DNA from: Bacilli bacterium
Lineage (GTDB): Bacteria; Bacillota_I; Bacilli_A; RF39; UBA660
Assembly (NCBI GenBank): GCA_900766325.1
Contig: CAAFVA010000093.1
Coordinates: 1 to 32,504 of the forward strand
Length of the DNA stretch: 32,504 nucleotides
Direction of reading: 5' to 3'
Every line of letters starts with the position of its first letter. Position 1 is the first letter of the stretch. Below, piece by piece: positions 1 to 7,180 of this stretch. The position numbers and the translations under genes were made by a program. The notes beneath the pieces were generated by a model. That model did not search any database. It saw only the letters and a list, made by a program, of their open reading frames with translations, and was not told the origin of the DNA.

Positions 1-175
1 CAAACTCATCTACTAGTTCATTTTTCTTAATATATACTCCACGACTTACTCTTTCTATTTTATCATCTTTAATAAGTTTAGTTAAATAAAATCTTGGAAT
101 ATTATTATCATTAACATCTTTAGTAGTTAAATAACCATTTTTAAATAATTTTAAAATTTTATTTTCATATTCCAT
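1..175 (-). CDS. AbiEi-type antitoxin / transcriptional regulator, N-terminal part (cut by window edge)
   Basis: Only the first 58 codons are present; the gene runs off the left edge. The start is the ATG at 175-173, with a GAAAGGAA ribosome site about 6 nt upstream. The visible protein has the winged-helix N-terminus of AbiEi antitoxins: a short helix, then NGYLTTKDV, IPRFYLTKL and the wing IERVSRGVYI. In known AbiE systems this domain binds inverted repeats and represses the operon, while the toxin AbiEii, a nucleotidyltransferase, is encoded just downstream; here that position is outside the window. The perfect inverted repeat over the promoter (191-218) agrees with autoregulation. It could instead be a stand-alone AbiEi-domain regulator without a toxin, which the missing sequence would settle. 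Confidence 0.7.
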   Translation of the reverse strand, partial: MEYENKILKLFKNGYLTTKDVNDNNIPRFYLTKLIKDDKIERVSRGVYIKKNELVDEF

Positions 176-190
176 ATTACTTTTCCTTTC

Positions 191-218
191 ACGATTAAAT
201 TATATCATATTTAATCGT
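191..218 (-). promoter_or_regulatory. abiEi promoter with overlapping perfect inverted-repeat operator
   Basis: Two 10-bp arms, ACGATTAAAT (191-200) and ATTTAATCGT (209-218), form a perfect inverted repeat around an 8-bp spacer. The minus-strand extended -10 (TGATATAAT, 199-207) lies inside it. AbiEi proteins are known to bind inverted repeats in their own promoters, so this is the likely autoregulatory operator (inference). Confidence 0.6.
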
Positions 219-273
219 ATTTGAAAATGTTTTTTATATTTTTAATTGTAAATAATGTAAATTTTAAAATAAA

Positions 274-300
274 CAAAAAAGCCAACTTATCATCGTTGAC
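274..300 (-). terminator. Intrinsic terminator of the structured RNA
   Basis: On the minus strand GTCAAC (300-295) pairs with GTTGGC (286-281), with one G-T wobble, followed directly by six T. The loop carries GATGATAAG, part of an 11-nt motif also present earlier in the RNA. Confidence 0.65.
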
Positions 301-640
301 TTTTTCGGCAAGCATGCACTCACTTACAAAATATGCATCTTTTATAAGCAAATGTTTACACCTTTATGAGTTTTGACATACTCACTCTTATTATTTACTA
401 CTTGCTATAAATGCAGTGGCAAAATAAGCTTAATACTTAATAATACTCCATTATCTATAATTCTATCTTAAGTTTGACAATGATAAAAACATTATACAGC
501 GCTAGAAAAACATCAAACAGGTGTTAACTTATCATCCCATATTAAGGGTGTACCACTAAATGTAAAGCCGCTTTTAACACAGCATCACATCCTTTCGTTA
601 TTTTCGAGATAACATAAAAATATTTTATCTCTCTAATAAC
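274..640 (-). ncRNA. Free-standing structured RNA candidate, about 365 nt, family not identified
   Basis: This stretch has no credible ORF but has a complete minus-strand transcription unit: an extended -10 at 647-655, a predicted start near 640 and an intrinsic terminator at 274-300. Read on the minus strand it is rich in self-complementarity. The first ~55 nt form a nested hairpin (outer GTTATT/AATAAC, inner GAGATAA/TTATCTC). Next comes a domain closed by GTGTTAA and TTAACAC with an inner CCC/GGG hairpin. Towards the 3' end is a 9-bp hairpin CTTATAAAA/TTTTGTAAG. I see no hallmark of tmRNA (no CCA end or T-arm), RNase P RNA, SRP RNA or T-box. It could be a known large Bacillota RNA that I cannot recall by sequence (raiA-type RNAs are one candidate to test) or something new. 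Confidence 0.5.
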
Positions 641-646
641 ACTAAA

Positions 647-655
647 ATTATAACA
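647..655 (-). promoter_or_regulatory. Extended -10 promoter of the structured RNA
   Basis: The minus strand reads TGTTATAAT, a perfect TGnTATAAT. No clear -35 is seen, as is usual for extended -10 promoters. The predicted transcript start is near 640. Confidence 0.55.
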
Positions 656-690
656 TACCACAATATCTTTTTTTCTAATTAAAATTAAAT

Positions 691-730
691 AAAGGTTTTA
701 ATGCACACATGCATAAAACCTTTACTTTTG
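691..730 (+). terminator. Strong hairpin, possible terminator isolating the RNA gene
   Basis: AAAGGTTTTA (691-700) pairs exactly with TAAAACCTTT (714-723), extended by TGCA/TGCA inside. The plus-strand side is followed by a T-rich stretch. It sits between the end of the lipid operon and the RNA promoter. It may act on either strand. Confidence 0.4.
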
Positions 731-778
731 TTTTTCATATCCTATTAAACTTACGTACTTTACCTTGAACATTGTAAC

Positions 779-812
779 ACAAAAAAAGAACGTATCTTTT
801 AAAACACGTTCT
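779..812 (-). terminator. Terminator of the plsC-dagK-acyl-CoA synthetase operon
   Basis: On the minus strand AGAACGT (812-806) pairs with ACGTTCT (793-787), followed by a run of T, 18 nt after the last stop codon of the operon. Confidence 0.75.
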
Positions 813-829
813 ATATATTTTTAAACGAA

Positions 830-2542
830 TTACTTTTTATTTTTCTCTTCTTCTTCTAACTTTCTATAAGCAACCTTTCCCACCAACGTTTTAGGAAGGG
901 ATTTTCTAAATTCGATTTCGTACGGTAAAGAATATTTAGCAAGGTTTTTAGCACAATGATCATATATTTCGTTTCGCACCGTCTCGTTTGGTTCAACATC
1001 ATCTTTTAAAACAACAAACGCTTTTGCAACTTGCACCTTATAAGGATGATCAACTCCAATCACACACGACATTAAAACGAATGGTAACTCGTCAATTACG
1101 TTTTCTATTCTTTGAGGATACAAATTATATCCAGAAGATATTATGATCCTTTTTAAACGTTGCTTAAAGTAAACGTAACCATTTTTATCCATGTAGCCTA
1201 AATCACCAGTATGTAACCATAATAATCCGTCCTTGTGTTTTTTTATGGTTTCTTTAGTTTCTTTTTCATTATGTAAGTAACCTTTCATCACGGTTGGACC
1301 AGATAAAACGATCTCTCCTTCTTTTCCATAAGGCACCTCATCTGTTGTACCAGGTTTCACAATCTTATAATAAGTATCAGGATATGGTATTCCAATACTA
1401 CCTTCTTTATACGTATTAAGCGGTGTTAAACAACTACCGGTAACACATTCAGTTAATCCGTAACCTTCTCTTACCTGTATGTTAGCACCATGATCATTTA
1501 AAAATTTATCAACCTTCTTCTTTAAACTTACGGAAAGAGAATCTCCTCCTGAAATAGCACATTTAATGTATGATAAATCTACTTTATCTAAATTTTTGTT
1601 TTTAAGTAGTGCTTCGTACAAAGTTGGTACTCCAGCGATTACGTTGGGGCGATACTTTTTAAGAAGCTTATCAAAAGTTTTAGCACTAAATTGTGGAAGG
1701 ATTATCGCCGTCATTCCAAAGGTTAACACCGTATGAATGCATATTCCAAGGCCAAAACCATGAAATATAGGCATGATTGATAAAACCTTCATCTTTGGTT
1801 TTAAGCACGCACAAGCCTCATAGCTTTGCATCGCAAGAGCGTTAAAATTAAGGTTCGTTAATACGATTCCTTTAGAGGTTCCGGTCGTACCACCACTATA
1901 TAAAATAGCAGCATCATCACTTCCTTTTAAATTAGCGTTAGTATCACCTTCATATTCACCTGATTTTTTAATGAACGTATCCCAATAAATTACGCTATTA
2001 TTTTCCTTTGGTTTTTCTACGTTTTTACCTTGCGTTATATAATAACCTAATCCTAAAACGGTAGGCATTGAATCTTTTACCGATACTAAAACGACGTTTT
2101 TAACCTTTGTTTTAGGTAAAACTTTTTTTAACCTCACCCAAGCAAGGTCTATTGATATTACCATTTTACTTTTTGATAAATCCAAATAATATTTTATTTC
2201 GTTTTCAGCCGATAATGGGTGAATCATGTTAGCTACCGCTCCAATTTTATTTATGGCATAAAACGAAATAATTGCTTCCGGAGTATTTGGCATGCATATC
2301 GTTACCTTATCTTTTTTCTTTATTCCATACACTTTTAGTGCCCTTGCGCACTCATCGATCTTAGAAATTAAATTTTTAAAAGTGGATTTTTTACCAAAAT
2401 AATTATAAGCGGTATAATTAGGATATTTTAAACAAGTTAATCTTAACTGTTCATATAAAGAATGATCAGGATAATCAAGATGCTTTCTTACACCGTTATA
2501 TAAATCATACCATGGTGTTTTTACCTTTTTTTTATCTTCCAT
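830..2542 (-). CDS. Long-chain fatty acid--CoA ligase / AMP-binding acyl synthetase
   Basis: A 570-residue enzyme of the ANL (acyl/aryl-CoA synthetase) superfamily. It adenylates a fatty acid with ATP and passes it to CoA. Visible motifs in order: the AMP-binding loop YSGGTTGTSKG (about residues 212-222), YGLTE (about 360), the hinge TGDLGYMD (about 443), then RIIISSGYNLYP, and a C-terminal LPKTLVGK carrying the catalytic lysine (about 553). The length is normal. The ATG shares one base with the stop of the lipid kinase gene (TAATG), so the two are translationally coupled. Being last in an operon with an acyltransferase and a DagK-type lipid kinase points to activation of free or host fatty acids for phospholipid assembly or turnover (inference). 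The exact chain-length preference cannot be read from the sequence. Confidence 0.9.
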   Translation of the reverse strand: MEDKKKVKTPWYDLYNGVRKHLDYPDHSLYEQLRLTCLKYPNYTAYNYFGKKSTFKNLISKIDECARALKVYGIKKKDKVTICMPNTPEAIISFYAINKIGAVANMIHPLSAENEIKYYLDLSKSKMVISIDLAWVRLKKVLPKTKVKNVVLVSVKDSMPTVLGLGYYITQGKNVEKPKENNSVIYWDTFIKKSGEYEGDTNANLKGSDDAAILYSGGTTGTSKGIVLTNLNFNALAMQSYEACACLKPKMKVLSIMPIFHGFGLGICIHTVLTFGMTAIILPQFSAKTFDKLLKKYRPNVIAGVPTLYEALLKNKNLDKVDLSYIKCAISGGDSLSVSLKKKVDKFLNDHGANIQVREGYGLTECVTGSCLTPLNTYKEGSIGIPYPDTYYKIVKPGTTDEVPYGKEGEIVLSGPTVMKGYLHNEKETKETIKKHKDGLLWLHTGDLGYMDKNGYVYFKQRLKRIIISSGYNLYPQRIENVIDELPFVLMSCVIGVDHPYKVQVAKAFVVLKDDVEPNETVRNEIYDHCAKNLAKYSLPYEIEFRKSLPKTLVGKVAYRKLEEEEKNKK

Positions 2543-3417
2543 TATATTACCTCCTTCAGGAATTTATTAACTAGTGTTTTATTGTTATATATAAGTAAAG
2601 ACTTAGGAATAATTTTTATATTAAACTTTTTACCAATCATTATTTCACCATCAACGTTACAAACAAGATTATGACCACACTTAAACTTTATCTTTGTTGC
2701 CTTACTTTTATGTACCTTCTTAAGTGATTCATGAGTACCATTTTTTAATTTACCAAGAAAAAATGGAAGCGCTGGTTTACTTATTTTATCAACCAAATAA
2801 ACGTCAAAATAACCGTCAGTTAAAAGTGCTTCTGGTGCTATTTTATAACCACCACCATACATCATACCATTACATACCGTAAGTATCGTACACTTATCCT
2901 TAGATTTTATATTATCAATGGTAAACTCAACATCTTTAAACTTATATTTAAAAAACGTGTATATAATACTTGCATTATATATTTGTGAAGATGGAATTTT
3001 TAATTTTTTCATTACTTCTGCATTTTGAGCAACCTCAGCATCTATTCCAATACTTGCAACGTTAACAAAATATTTTTTATTTATTTTTCCAACGTCAATT
3101 AGTGAAACATCATCATCTATTTTAGATAAAGTCTTGTAAAAATCATTTCCCGATCCTGCTGGAATAACTCCAAGCATGTTCTTAGTACCCATAACGCCAT
3201 TTAAAACTTCGTTTAAAGTGCCGTCACCCCCAACGCTATAAACAACGTTTTTTGAGCCCTTTATTTTTTTTGCAATTTGCGTTGCATCTCCAGGTGCATT
3301 AGTATAATAAATTTCATAATTAAGATTTTCTTCATCACATACTTTTTTAATTTTAATGGCAACTTTTGATGCCCTACCTTTACCAGAAATTGGATTTACA
3401 ATAAATACGTATTTCAT
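2542..3417 (-). CDS. DagK/YegS-family lipid kinase (probable diacylglycerol kinase)
   Basis: A 291-residue member of the DAGK catalytic family. The ATP site is seen as NPISGKG (8-14), GGDGTLNEV (63-71) and IPAGSGNDF (85-93), followed by the C-terminal beta-sandwich with GYKIAPEALLTDGYFDV. The soluble DgkB of Bacillota returns diacylglycerol, left by lipoteichoic acid synthesis, to phosphatidic acid; that is the likely role here, though other lipids (as for YegS) are possible. It starts 2 nt after the plsC stop and ends overlapping the acyl-CoA synthetase start, so the three genes are one transcript. Phosphatidic acid is also the product of PlsC, so two genes of this operon converge on the same metabolite. 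Confidence 0.88.
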   Translation of the reverse strand: MKYVFIVNPISGKGRASKVAIKIKKVCDEENLNYEIYYTNAPGDATQIAKKIKGSKNVVYSVGGDGTLNEVLNGVMGTKNMLGVIPAGSGNDFYKTLSKIDDDVSLIDVGKINKKYFVNVASIGIDAEVAQNAEVMKKLKIPSSQIYNASIIYTFFKYKFKDVEFTIDNIKSKDKCTILTVCNGMMYGGGYKIAPEALLTDGYFDVYLVDKISKPALPFFLGKLKNGTHESLKKVHKSKATKIKFKCGHNLVCNVDGEIMIGKKFNIKIIPKSLLIYNNKTLVNKFLKEVI

Positions 3418-3419
3418 TT

Positions 3420-3992
3420 CTAATCACCACCAATAAGCATGGATATTTTTTTTCTTAGCTTATCATTTTCACTTTCAATGTCATCACTTTCAACTTTATA
3501 TGGGTTACCAATCTTAATTGTAAGATTTTTTCCAAACACTTTATATTCGCCAGTTATTGCAAAAGGAACTATTAGACTATCGGTATTTTTAGCGAAAGAA
3601 ACAGCTCCTTTTTTAAATGGTAATAATTTATCTTTCGTTTTATTTCTAGTTCCCTCAGGAAAAACACCTATCGCACCACCTCGTTTTAACATTTTTTCAG
3701 CTTCTCCAATCGTTTTTCCATTATTATTGTGCCTATCAACCGGAAGGGTACCGACCAAATTAAAAAAAATAAAATTAAGCCCTTTATATAACTCTTTTTT
3801 TGCTAGAAAATGAATCGTTCTTTTAGTGCATATTCCGATTGATAAAGGATCTAACGCATGTCTATGATTCCCAACTAATACAATTGCGCCTTCCTTAGGA
3901 ATAAGTTCTTTATTTATTATTTTTGGTCTATAAACTAACTTAAATAAGAAAGTAACTAATGGTCTTAATACCGGATATAAATTACAACTCAT
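3420..3992 (-). CDS. plsC: 1-acyl-sn-glycerol-3-phosphate acyltransferase
   Basis: A 190-residue PlsC-family acyltransferase that acylates lysophosphatidic acid to phosphatidic acid at the membrane. The catalytic H-X4-D is seen as NHRHALD (42-48) and the glycerophosphate-binding FPEGTR at 111-116, followed by a PF-(A/I) block typical of the family. I chose the ATG at 3992 because GAGGTG lies 7 nt upstream; an upstream TTG (4007) would overlap that site. It is the first gene of the lipid operon, with an extended -10 about 25 nt upstream. Homologues that acylate other lysolipids exist, but the small size and the neighbours favour PlsC. Confidence 0.9.
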   Translation of the reverse strand: MSCNLYPVLRPLVTFLFKLVYRPKIINKELIPKEGAIVLVGNHRHALDPLSIGICTKRTIHFLAKKELYKGLNFIFFNLVGTLPVDRHNNNGKTIGEAEKMLKRGGAIGVFPEGTRNKTKDKLLPFKKGAVSFAKNTDSLIVPFAITGEYKVFGKNLTIKIGNPYKVESDDIESENDKLRKKISMLIGGD

Positions 3993-4016
3993 AAAAAGAC
4001 ACCTCAATCTAAAAAA

Positions 4017-4025
4017 ATTATATCA
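4017..4025 (-). promoter_or_regulatory. Promoter of the lipid operon
   Basis: The minus strand reads TGATATAAT (extended -10) about 25 nt before the plsC ATG, giving a leader of less than 20 nt. No good -35 is visible. Confidence 0.55.
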
Positions 4026-4166
4026 CAATAACTTTAATTTTCATAGTAGATGTAAATATAGATGTAAACAAAAAAACATAGGGTTGATTTTTTTTGAAAG
4101 TGCACAATTAATGTGCAGTTAGTTTTAAAAATGTCAATAAAATATGAATAATTCTTATGTCTTATG

Positions 4167-4195
4167 TTGATATAAAATTTAATTTTAGATATAAT
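4167..4195 (+). promoter_or_regulatory. Strong promoter of the convergent antitoxin RNA candidate
   Basis: TTGATA (4167-4172), a 17-bp spacer and TATAAT (4190-4195). This is one of the best sigma-A matches in the window, and no ORF follows it. The predicted start is 4202-4203. Confidence 0.75.
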
Positions 4196-4201
4196 ATAAA
4201 T

Positions 4202-4295
4202 AGAAAGAGCAACCTTAAGGTTAGCTGCTTTCCTTAAAAGTTTTTAACAAAATGCATACTTCCCCCCAAAAATAGTTAAGTATGCTTTTTCTTTT
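4202..4295 (+). ncRNA. Antisense RNA, candidate type I antitoxin
   Basis: This ~94-nt transcript unit lies between a strong promoter and an intrinsic terminator and codes for nothing convincing. Its 5' end folds into a stem-loop: GAAAG (4203-4207) with CTTTC (4228-4232), AGC with GCT, AACC with GGTT, loop TTAA. Its 3' end is the hairpin GCATACTT/AAGTATGC plus T-run, which overlaps the last codons of the small peptide gene on the other strand. The same blocks (GAAAG, AACCTT, AGGTTA) recur in the same order on the plus strand at 4411-4444, so this RNA is complementary to the leader of the peptide mRNA in three blocks. This is the arrangement known from the par/Fst family. The function is inferred. 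Confidence 0.55.
4254..4295 (+). terminator. Shared terminator hairpin of toxin and antitoxin transcripts
   Basis: GCATACTT (4254-4261) pairs with AAGTATGC (4278-4285). On the plus strand it is followed by TTTTTCTTTT. On the minus strand the tail is weaker (ATTTTG), but it can still end the toxin mRNA. Confidence 0.65.
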
Positions 4296-4374
4296 ATATT
4301 TTAAATATTAGAATTACTAACAATAAAATTAAAAGGGTTACTACTACTTTAAGAAAATTCATTTCTCGTTTCAT
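4294..4374 (-). CDS. 26-residue hydrophobic peptide, candidate type I toxin
   Basis: An ATG at 4374 with AGGGGTG 7 nt upstream opens a 26-codon frame: a basic N-terminus (MKREMNF), then a continuous hydrophobic stretch (LKVVVTLLILLLVILIF) and a terminal KI. That is one membrane-spanning helix with a charged head, the form shared by type I toxins, which insert in the membrane. In the leader, ATTCTT/AAGAAT makes a hairpin directly before the ribosome site, and CCT of the stem base can pair with its AGG. The 3' end overlaps a convergent RNA with a strong promoter. It is not a recognisable Fst sequence. It could also be a small membrane regulator, but the RNA layout favours a toxin. Confidence 0.55.
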   Translation of the reverse strand: MKREMNFLKVVVTLLILLLVILIFKI

Positions 4375-4446
4375 AAGCAATCACCCCTTTCATTCTTTTT
4401 AAGAATAAATGAGGAAAGCATATCTAACCTTTGGTCTTAGGTTACT
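4375..4446 (-). promoter_or_regulatory. Structured leader of the small peptide mRNA
   Basis: On the minus strand TAACCT and AGGTTA form a 6-bp stem with an 8-nt loop. A second hairpin (ATTCTT/AAGAAT) follows, next to the ribosome site. The first is the partner of the antitoxin RNA stem-loop. No convincing promoter could be placed upstream. Confidence 0.45.
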
Positions 4447-4490
4447 CTCGTATTAATTATTAGACATAACTTTTAAAATCCTCCTATAAA

Positions 4491-4649
4491 TTAGTAATTT
4501 TTTATATTTTTTTCTATCTTCATAAAATTTATTGGACTAGTCTTAGGAAATGCACCAGTTATTATTACGTAGTCATTTTCTTTTGTATTAATTCTTTTTA
4601 TCACATTATCAATTATTTCATTCGCAATTTTATGAACTTGTGTTACTTT
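4491..4649 (-). pseudogene. Short coding remnant resembling the C-terminus of pyruvate kinase
   Basis: An open stretch of about 50 codons without a proper start ends at the TAA at 4491-4493. It contains IANEIIDNVIKRIN and then DYVIITGAFPKTSPINFMKI, a pattern like the end of pyruvate kinase (a V-V-I-T-A-G-x-P block followed by T-N-x-M-K-I). An in-frame stop lies immediately upstream and there is no upstream domain, so it cannot be a working gene. It is probably debris. The match is from memory and is weak. Confidence 0.3.
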
Positions 4650-4709
4650 TTAATAATAAAGCTATTCGTTTTACCAAATCCTAATGTATGCTTTAAGTAA
4701 CTAAAACTA

Positions 4710-7037
4710 TTACTCACTTCTTAACGCTTCTGCGGGATCTTTTTTAGAAGCACTTTTAGACGGTATAAACCCTCCTATTACGGTAAGTAAAATACTCATT
4801 ATTACTAATACTAAAGAATGTACTGGATTTAATACACCAACGTTTTTTAAACCAGTTAAATTATATATAATTACATTTATTGGAATTAGTAAAACTAACG
4901 TTATTAAAATACCAATAACACCGGATATAACACCAATAATTAACGTCTCAGCGTTAAACACCCTTGTTATATCTTTTTTTCTCGCACCAAGACTTCTTAG
5001 TATTCCAATTTCTTTTGTTCTTTCTAATACGGAAATATATGTTATTATTCCAATCATTATCGATGAAACAATGAGTGATATTGATGAAAACGCAACTAAT
5101 ATAATCGTTATACCATCCATTATTCCCTTTGATAAATCACTTACTTGTTTTGCGTAATCAATATACATTATTTTACTATCATTAGTTTTATCTTCGTTAT
5201 ATTTATTTAAATAATTTATAATTTCATCCTTACTTTCAAAGCTATTAGGATAAATATTAATGGATGTTGGAATGTTACTTGCACCTAACATTGTAAGTGC
5301 CTCTTCTTTAGTTATGTTTGCCTCTTCATAACTTATACCACCCATAAACACGATAACAGATGAATTATTTTGTGCTTTTACTATAATACTTTCGTTATTC
5401 TCATCTACGATTTTATTTATTAATTCATTTGAATAACCAATTTTTGATACCATAGATGATCCCATGGAATCTAGTGTGGTATCCGTTATAGAAGCTAAAA
5501 CATTTCCTTCTTTTTCTCTTACAATTCCAGCTATTTTTAAGGTAATGTTACTTTCATCATACATTTTCTTGCTAGCTTCATTTTTTATGAACAAATCATC
5601 GGTTATTTTAGTATAATAATTATCATTATTAACCACTTTAAACTCCTTGCCTACTATTTCGTTATAATCTATCTTTTCTTTAGATGAATCAATAAATAAA
5701 GCATTAAGTAGGCTTTTATCCACCCTATTTTTACTATCAACTATTAATACGACATCATAAACACTAGTAGGATAACTACCACATAATAAATCATAATTAT
5801 CAGTTAAATATGATTTATCGTTTAGACTTTTAGGAAGTGAGCTTAAGTTTATCGAAGATGTACCAATAGTTTTAAAATTATTACCGTTATCAGTTGTTAT
5901 TAAATTAAAATTAGTTACCGTAAAATATGATACCGCACTTAATAAATCATTATTCATGTTACTTAAATGATCAACGTAATCTTGAGTTATTTTATTTACA
6001 TGAACTTTTTTATTTTCATCGGCAAAGTAAGGGTATAATACATTTTCCTTCGGATAATCATCCATATCATCAAACGCATTTCTATTACCTTCCGAATCTT
6101 CTTCATTAACGGTGGAGGTAATGCTTGATATTGCAATTGGAAATGAGGACATGGTACTTTCTTCATATTCATCAATTTGTTTTTTAAATCCGTTTGATAT
6201 TGATAAAATAAGGGCTATCCCAATTATTCCAATACTTGATGCAAAAGCAGTTAAAAAAGTTCTTCCCTTTTTTGTTTTTAGGTTGTTTAAACTTAGAGTA
6301 ATGGCTGCTTTAAAACTCATTTTAGTCTTTTTTATCTTAAAATTATTAGTATTAACTTCATTTGTATTAGCAGGATTACTATCTTTCGTTATATTTCCAT
6401 CTTTTAACTCTATTATTCTGTTAGCATACTTTTTAGCTAAATCGTTATTGTGAGTCACCATTATTACTAATTTATCCTTTGATAACCCTTTAATTAATTC
6501 CATTATGTTAATACTTGTTTTAGAATCTAACGCACCAGTAGGTTCATCCGCTAAAATAATTTCAGGATTATTTACTAACGCCCTTGCAATCGCTACTCTC
6601 TGCATTTGACCTCCTGATAATTCGTTTGGCTTTTTACCAGCATGTTTTTCTAATCCAACTTTTTTAAGGGCATCAATAACCTTCTTTTTCTTATTTTTAG
6701 AATTACTTAAAGTAAGTGCTAACTCAACGTTCTGATAAACTGATATGTGGTTTACTAAATTGTAATTTTGAAATATAAAACCAACACAAGAATTACGATA
6801 ATAATCCCAGTTGTTACCTTTAAAATTTTTGGTGGATTTACCATCAATTATTAAATCACCGGCATCATAATTATCAAGACCTCCGATTATGTTTAAAAGT
6901 GTTGTTTTACCACTTCCTGAAGGTCCTACTATCGCTACGAATTCATTTTTTCTAAAATTTAAATTAACACCGTTCAAAGCGATTTGGGTTAAATTTTTTG
7001 TTTTGTAAGTTTTTTTGACGTTCTTTAAGATTAACAT
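4710..7037 (-). CDS. ABC transporter, fused ATPase and FtsX/MacB-type permease
   Basis: A 775-residue single-chain half-transporter. The N-terminal ATPase shows Walker A GPSGSGKT (38-45), Q-loop Gln90, signature LSGGQ (140-144), Walker B ILADEPTGALD (from 161) and H-loop His196. A first membrane helix near residues 270-290 is followed by a ~300-residue extracytoplasmic domain and three C-terminal helices with the FtsX motif YISVLERTKEIGILRSLGA. Such MacB-like pumps act by moving the outer domain rather than by passing substrate through a pore; known roles are peptide export, lipoprotein handling and antimicrobial peptide resistance. The start is the ATG at 7037, which has GGGAGGG upstream; an upstream frame of 18 residues lacks a ribosome site. 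It is a single-gene unit. The substrate cannot be told. Confidence 0.88.
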   Translation of the reverse strand: MLILKNVKKTYKTKNLTQIALNGVNLNFRKNEFVAIVGPSGSGKTTLLNIIGGLDNYDAGDLIIDGKSTKNFKGNNWDYYRNSCVGFIFQNYNLVNHISVYQNVELALTLSNSKNKKKKVIDALKKVGLEKHAGKKPNELSGGQMQRVAIARALVNNPEIILADEPTGALDSKTSINIMELIKGLSKDKLVIMVTHNNDLAKKYANRIIELKDGNITKDSNPANTNEVNTNNFKIKKTKMSFKAAITLSLNNLKTKKGRTFLTAFASSIGIIGIALILSISNGFKKQIDEYEESTMSSFPIAISSITSTVNEEDSEGNRNAFDDMDDYPKENVLYPYFADENKKVHVNKITQDYVDHLSNMNNDLLSAVSYFTVTNFNLITTDNGNNFKTIGTSSINLSSLPKSLNDKSYLTDNYDLLCGSYPTSVYDVVLIVDSKNRVDKSLLNALFIDSSKEKIDYNEIVGKEFKVVNNDNYYTKITDDLFIKNEASKKMYDESNITLKIAGIVREKEGNVLASITDTTLDSMGSSMVSKIGYSNELINKIVDENNESIIVKAQNNSSVIVFMGGISYEEANITKEEALTMLGASNIPTSINIYPNSFESKDEIINYLNKYNEDKTNDSKIMYIDYAKQVSDLSKGIMDGITIILVAFSSISLIVSSIMIGIITYISVLERTKEIGILRSLGARKKDITRVFNAETLIIGVISGVIGILITLVLLIPINVIIYNLTGLKNVGVLNPVHSLVLVIMSILLTVIGGFIPSKSASKKDPAEALRSE

Positions 7038-7144
7038 TGTATAATATCCCTCCCAGTTATATCTTTCTACCAAACTTTTTAAAACCCTCAAAATATAATG
7101 AGGTTTATTTAAGTTATTTTTAACTTTAAAACTAGGTTTTTAAG

Positions 7145-7153
7145 TGATATAAT
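7145..7153 (+). promoter_or_regulatory. Promoter of the CmpB-family gene
   Basis: TGATATAAT, a perfect extended -10, is placed so that transcription starts near 7160, just ahead of the ribosome site AGGAAG (7168-7173). Confidence 0.55.
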
Positions 7154-7180
7154 CATAATAGGTAGTTAGGAAGTGGTATT

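Noticed and set aside
274..640. Structured RNA as RNase P RNA, tmRNA, SRP RNA or T-box leader
   Set aside because: No GAGGAAAGUCC or ACAGAAA core, no CCA end or T-arm, no SRP apical loop, and no AGGGUGGNACCGCG sequence on the transcribed strand.
4097..4122. TGCAC/GTGCA hairpin upstream of plsC as a terminator
   Set aside because: It has a short stem with no adequate T-run directly after it on either strand, and no transcript needing termination there is apparent.
7081..7115. Small hairpin (AACCTCA/TGAGGGTT) upstream of the ABC transporter as an attenuator
   Set aside because: The stem is interrupted and the following tract is A-rich rather than T-rich. It may only be a chance repeat.
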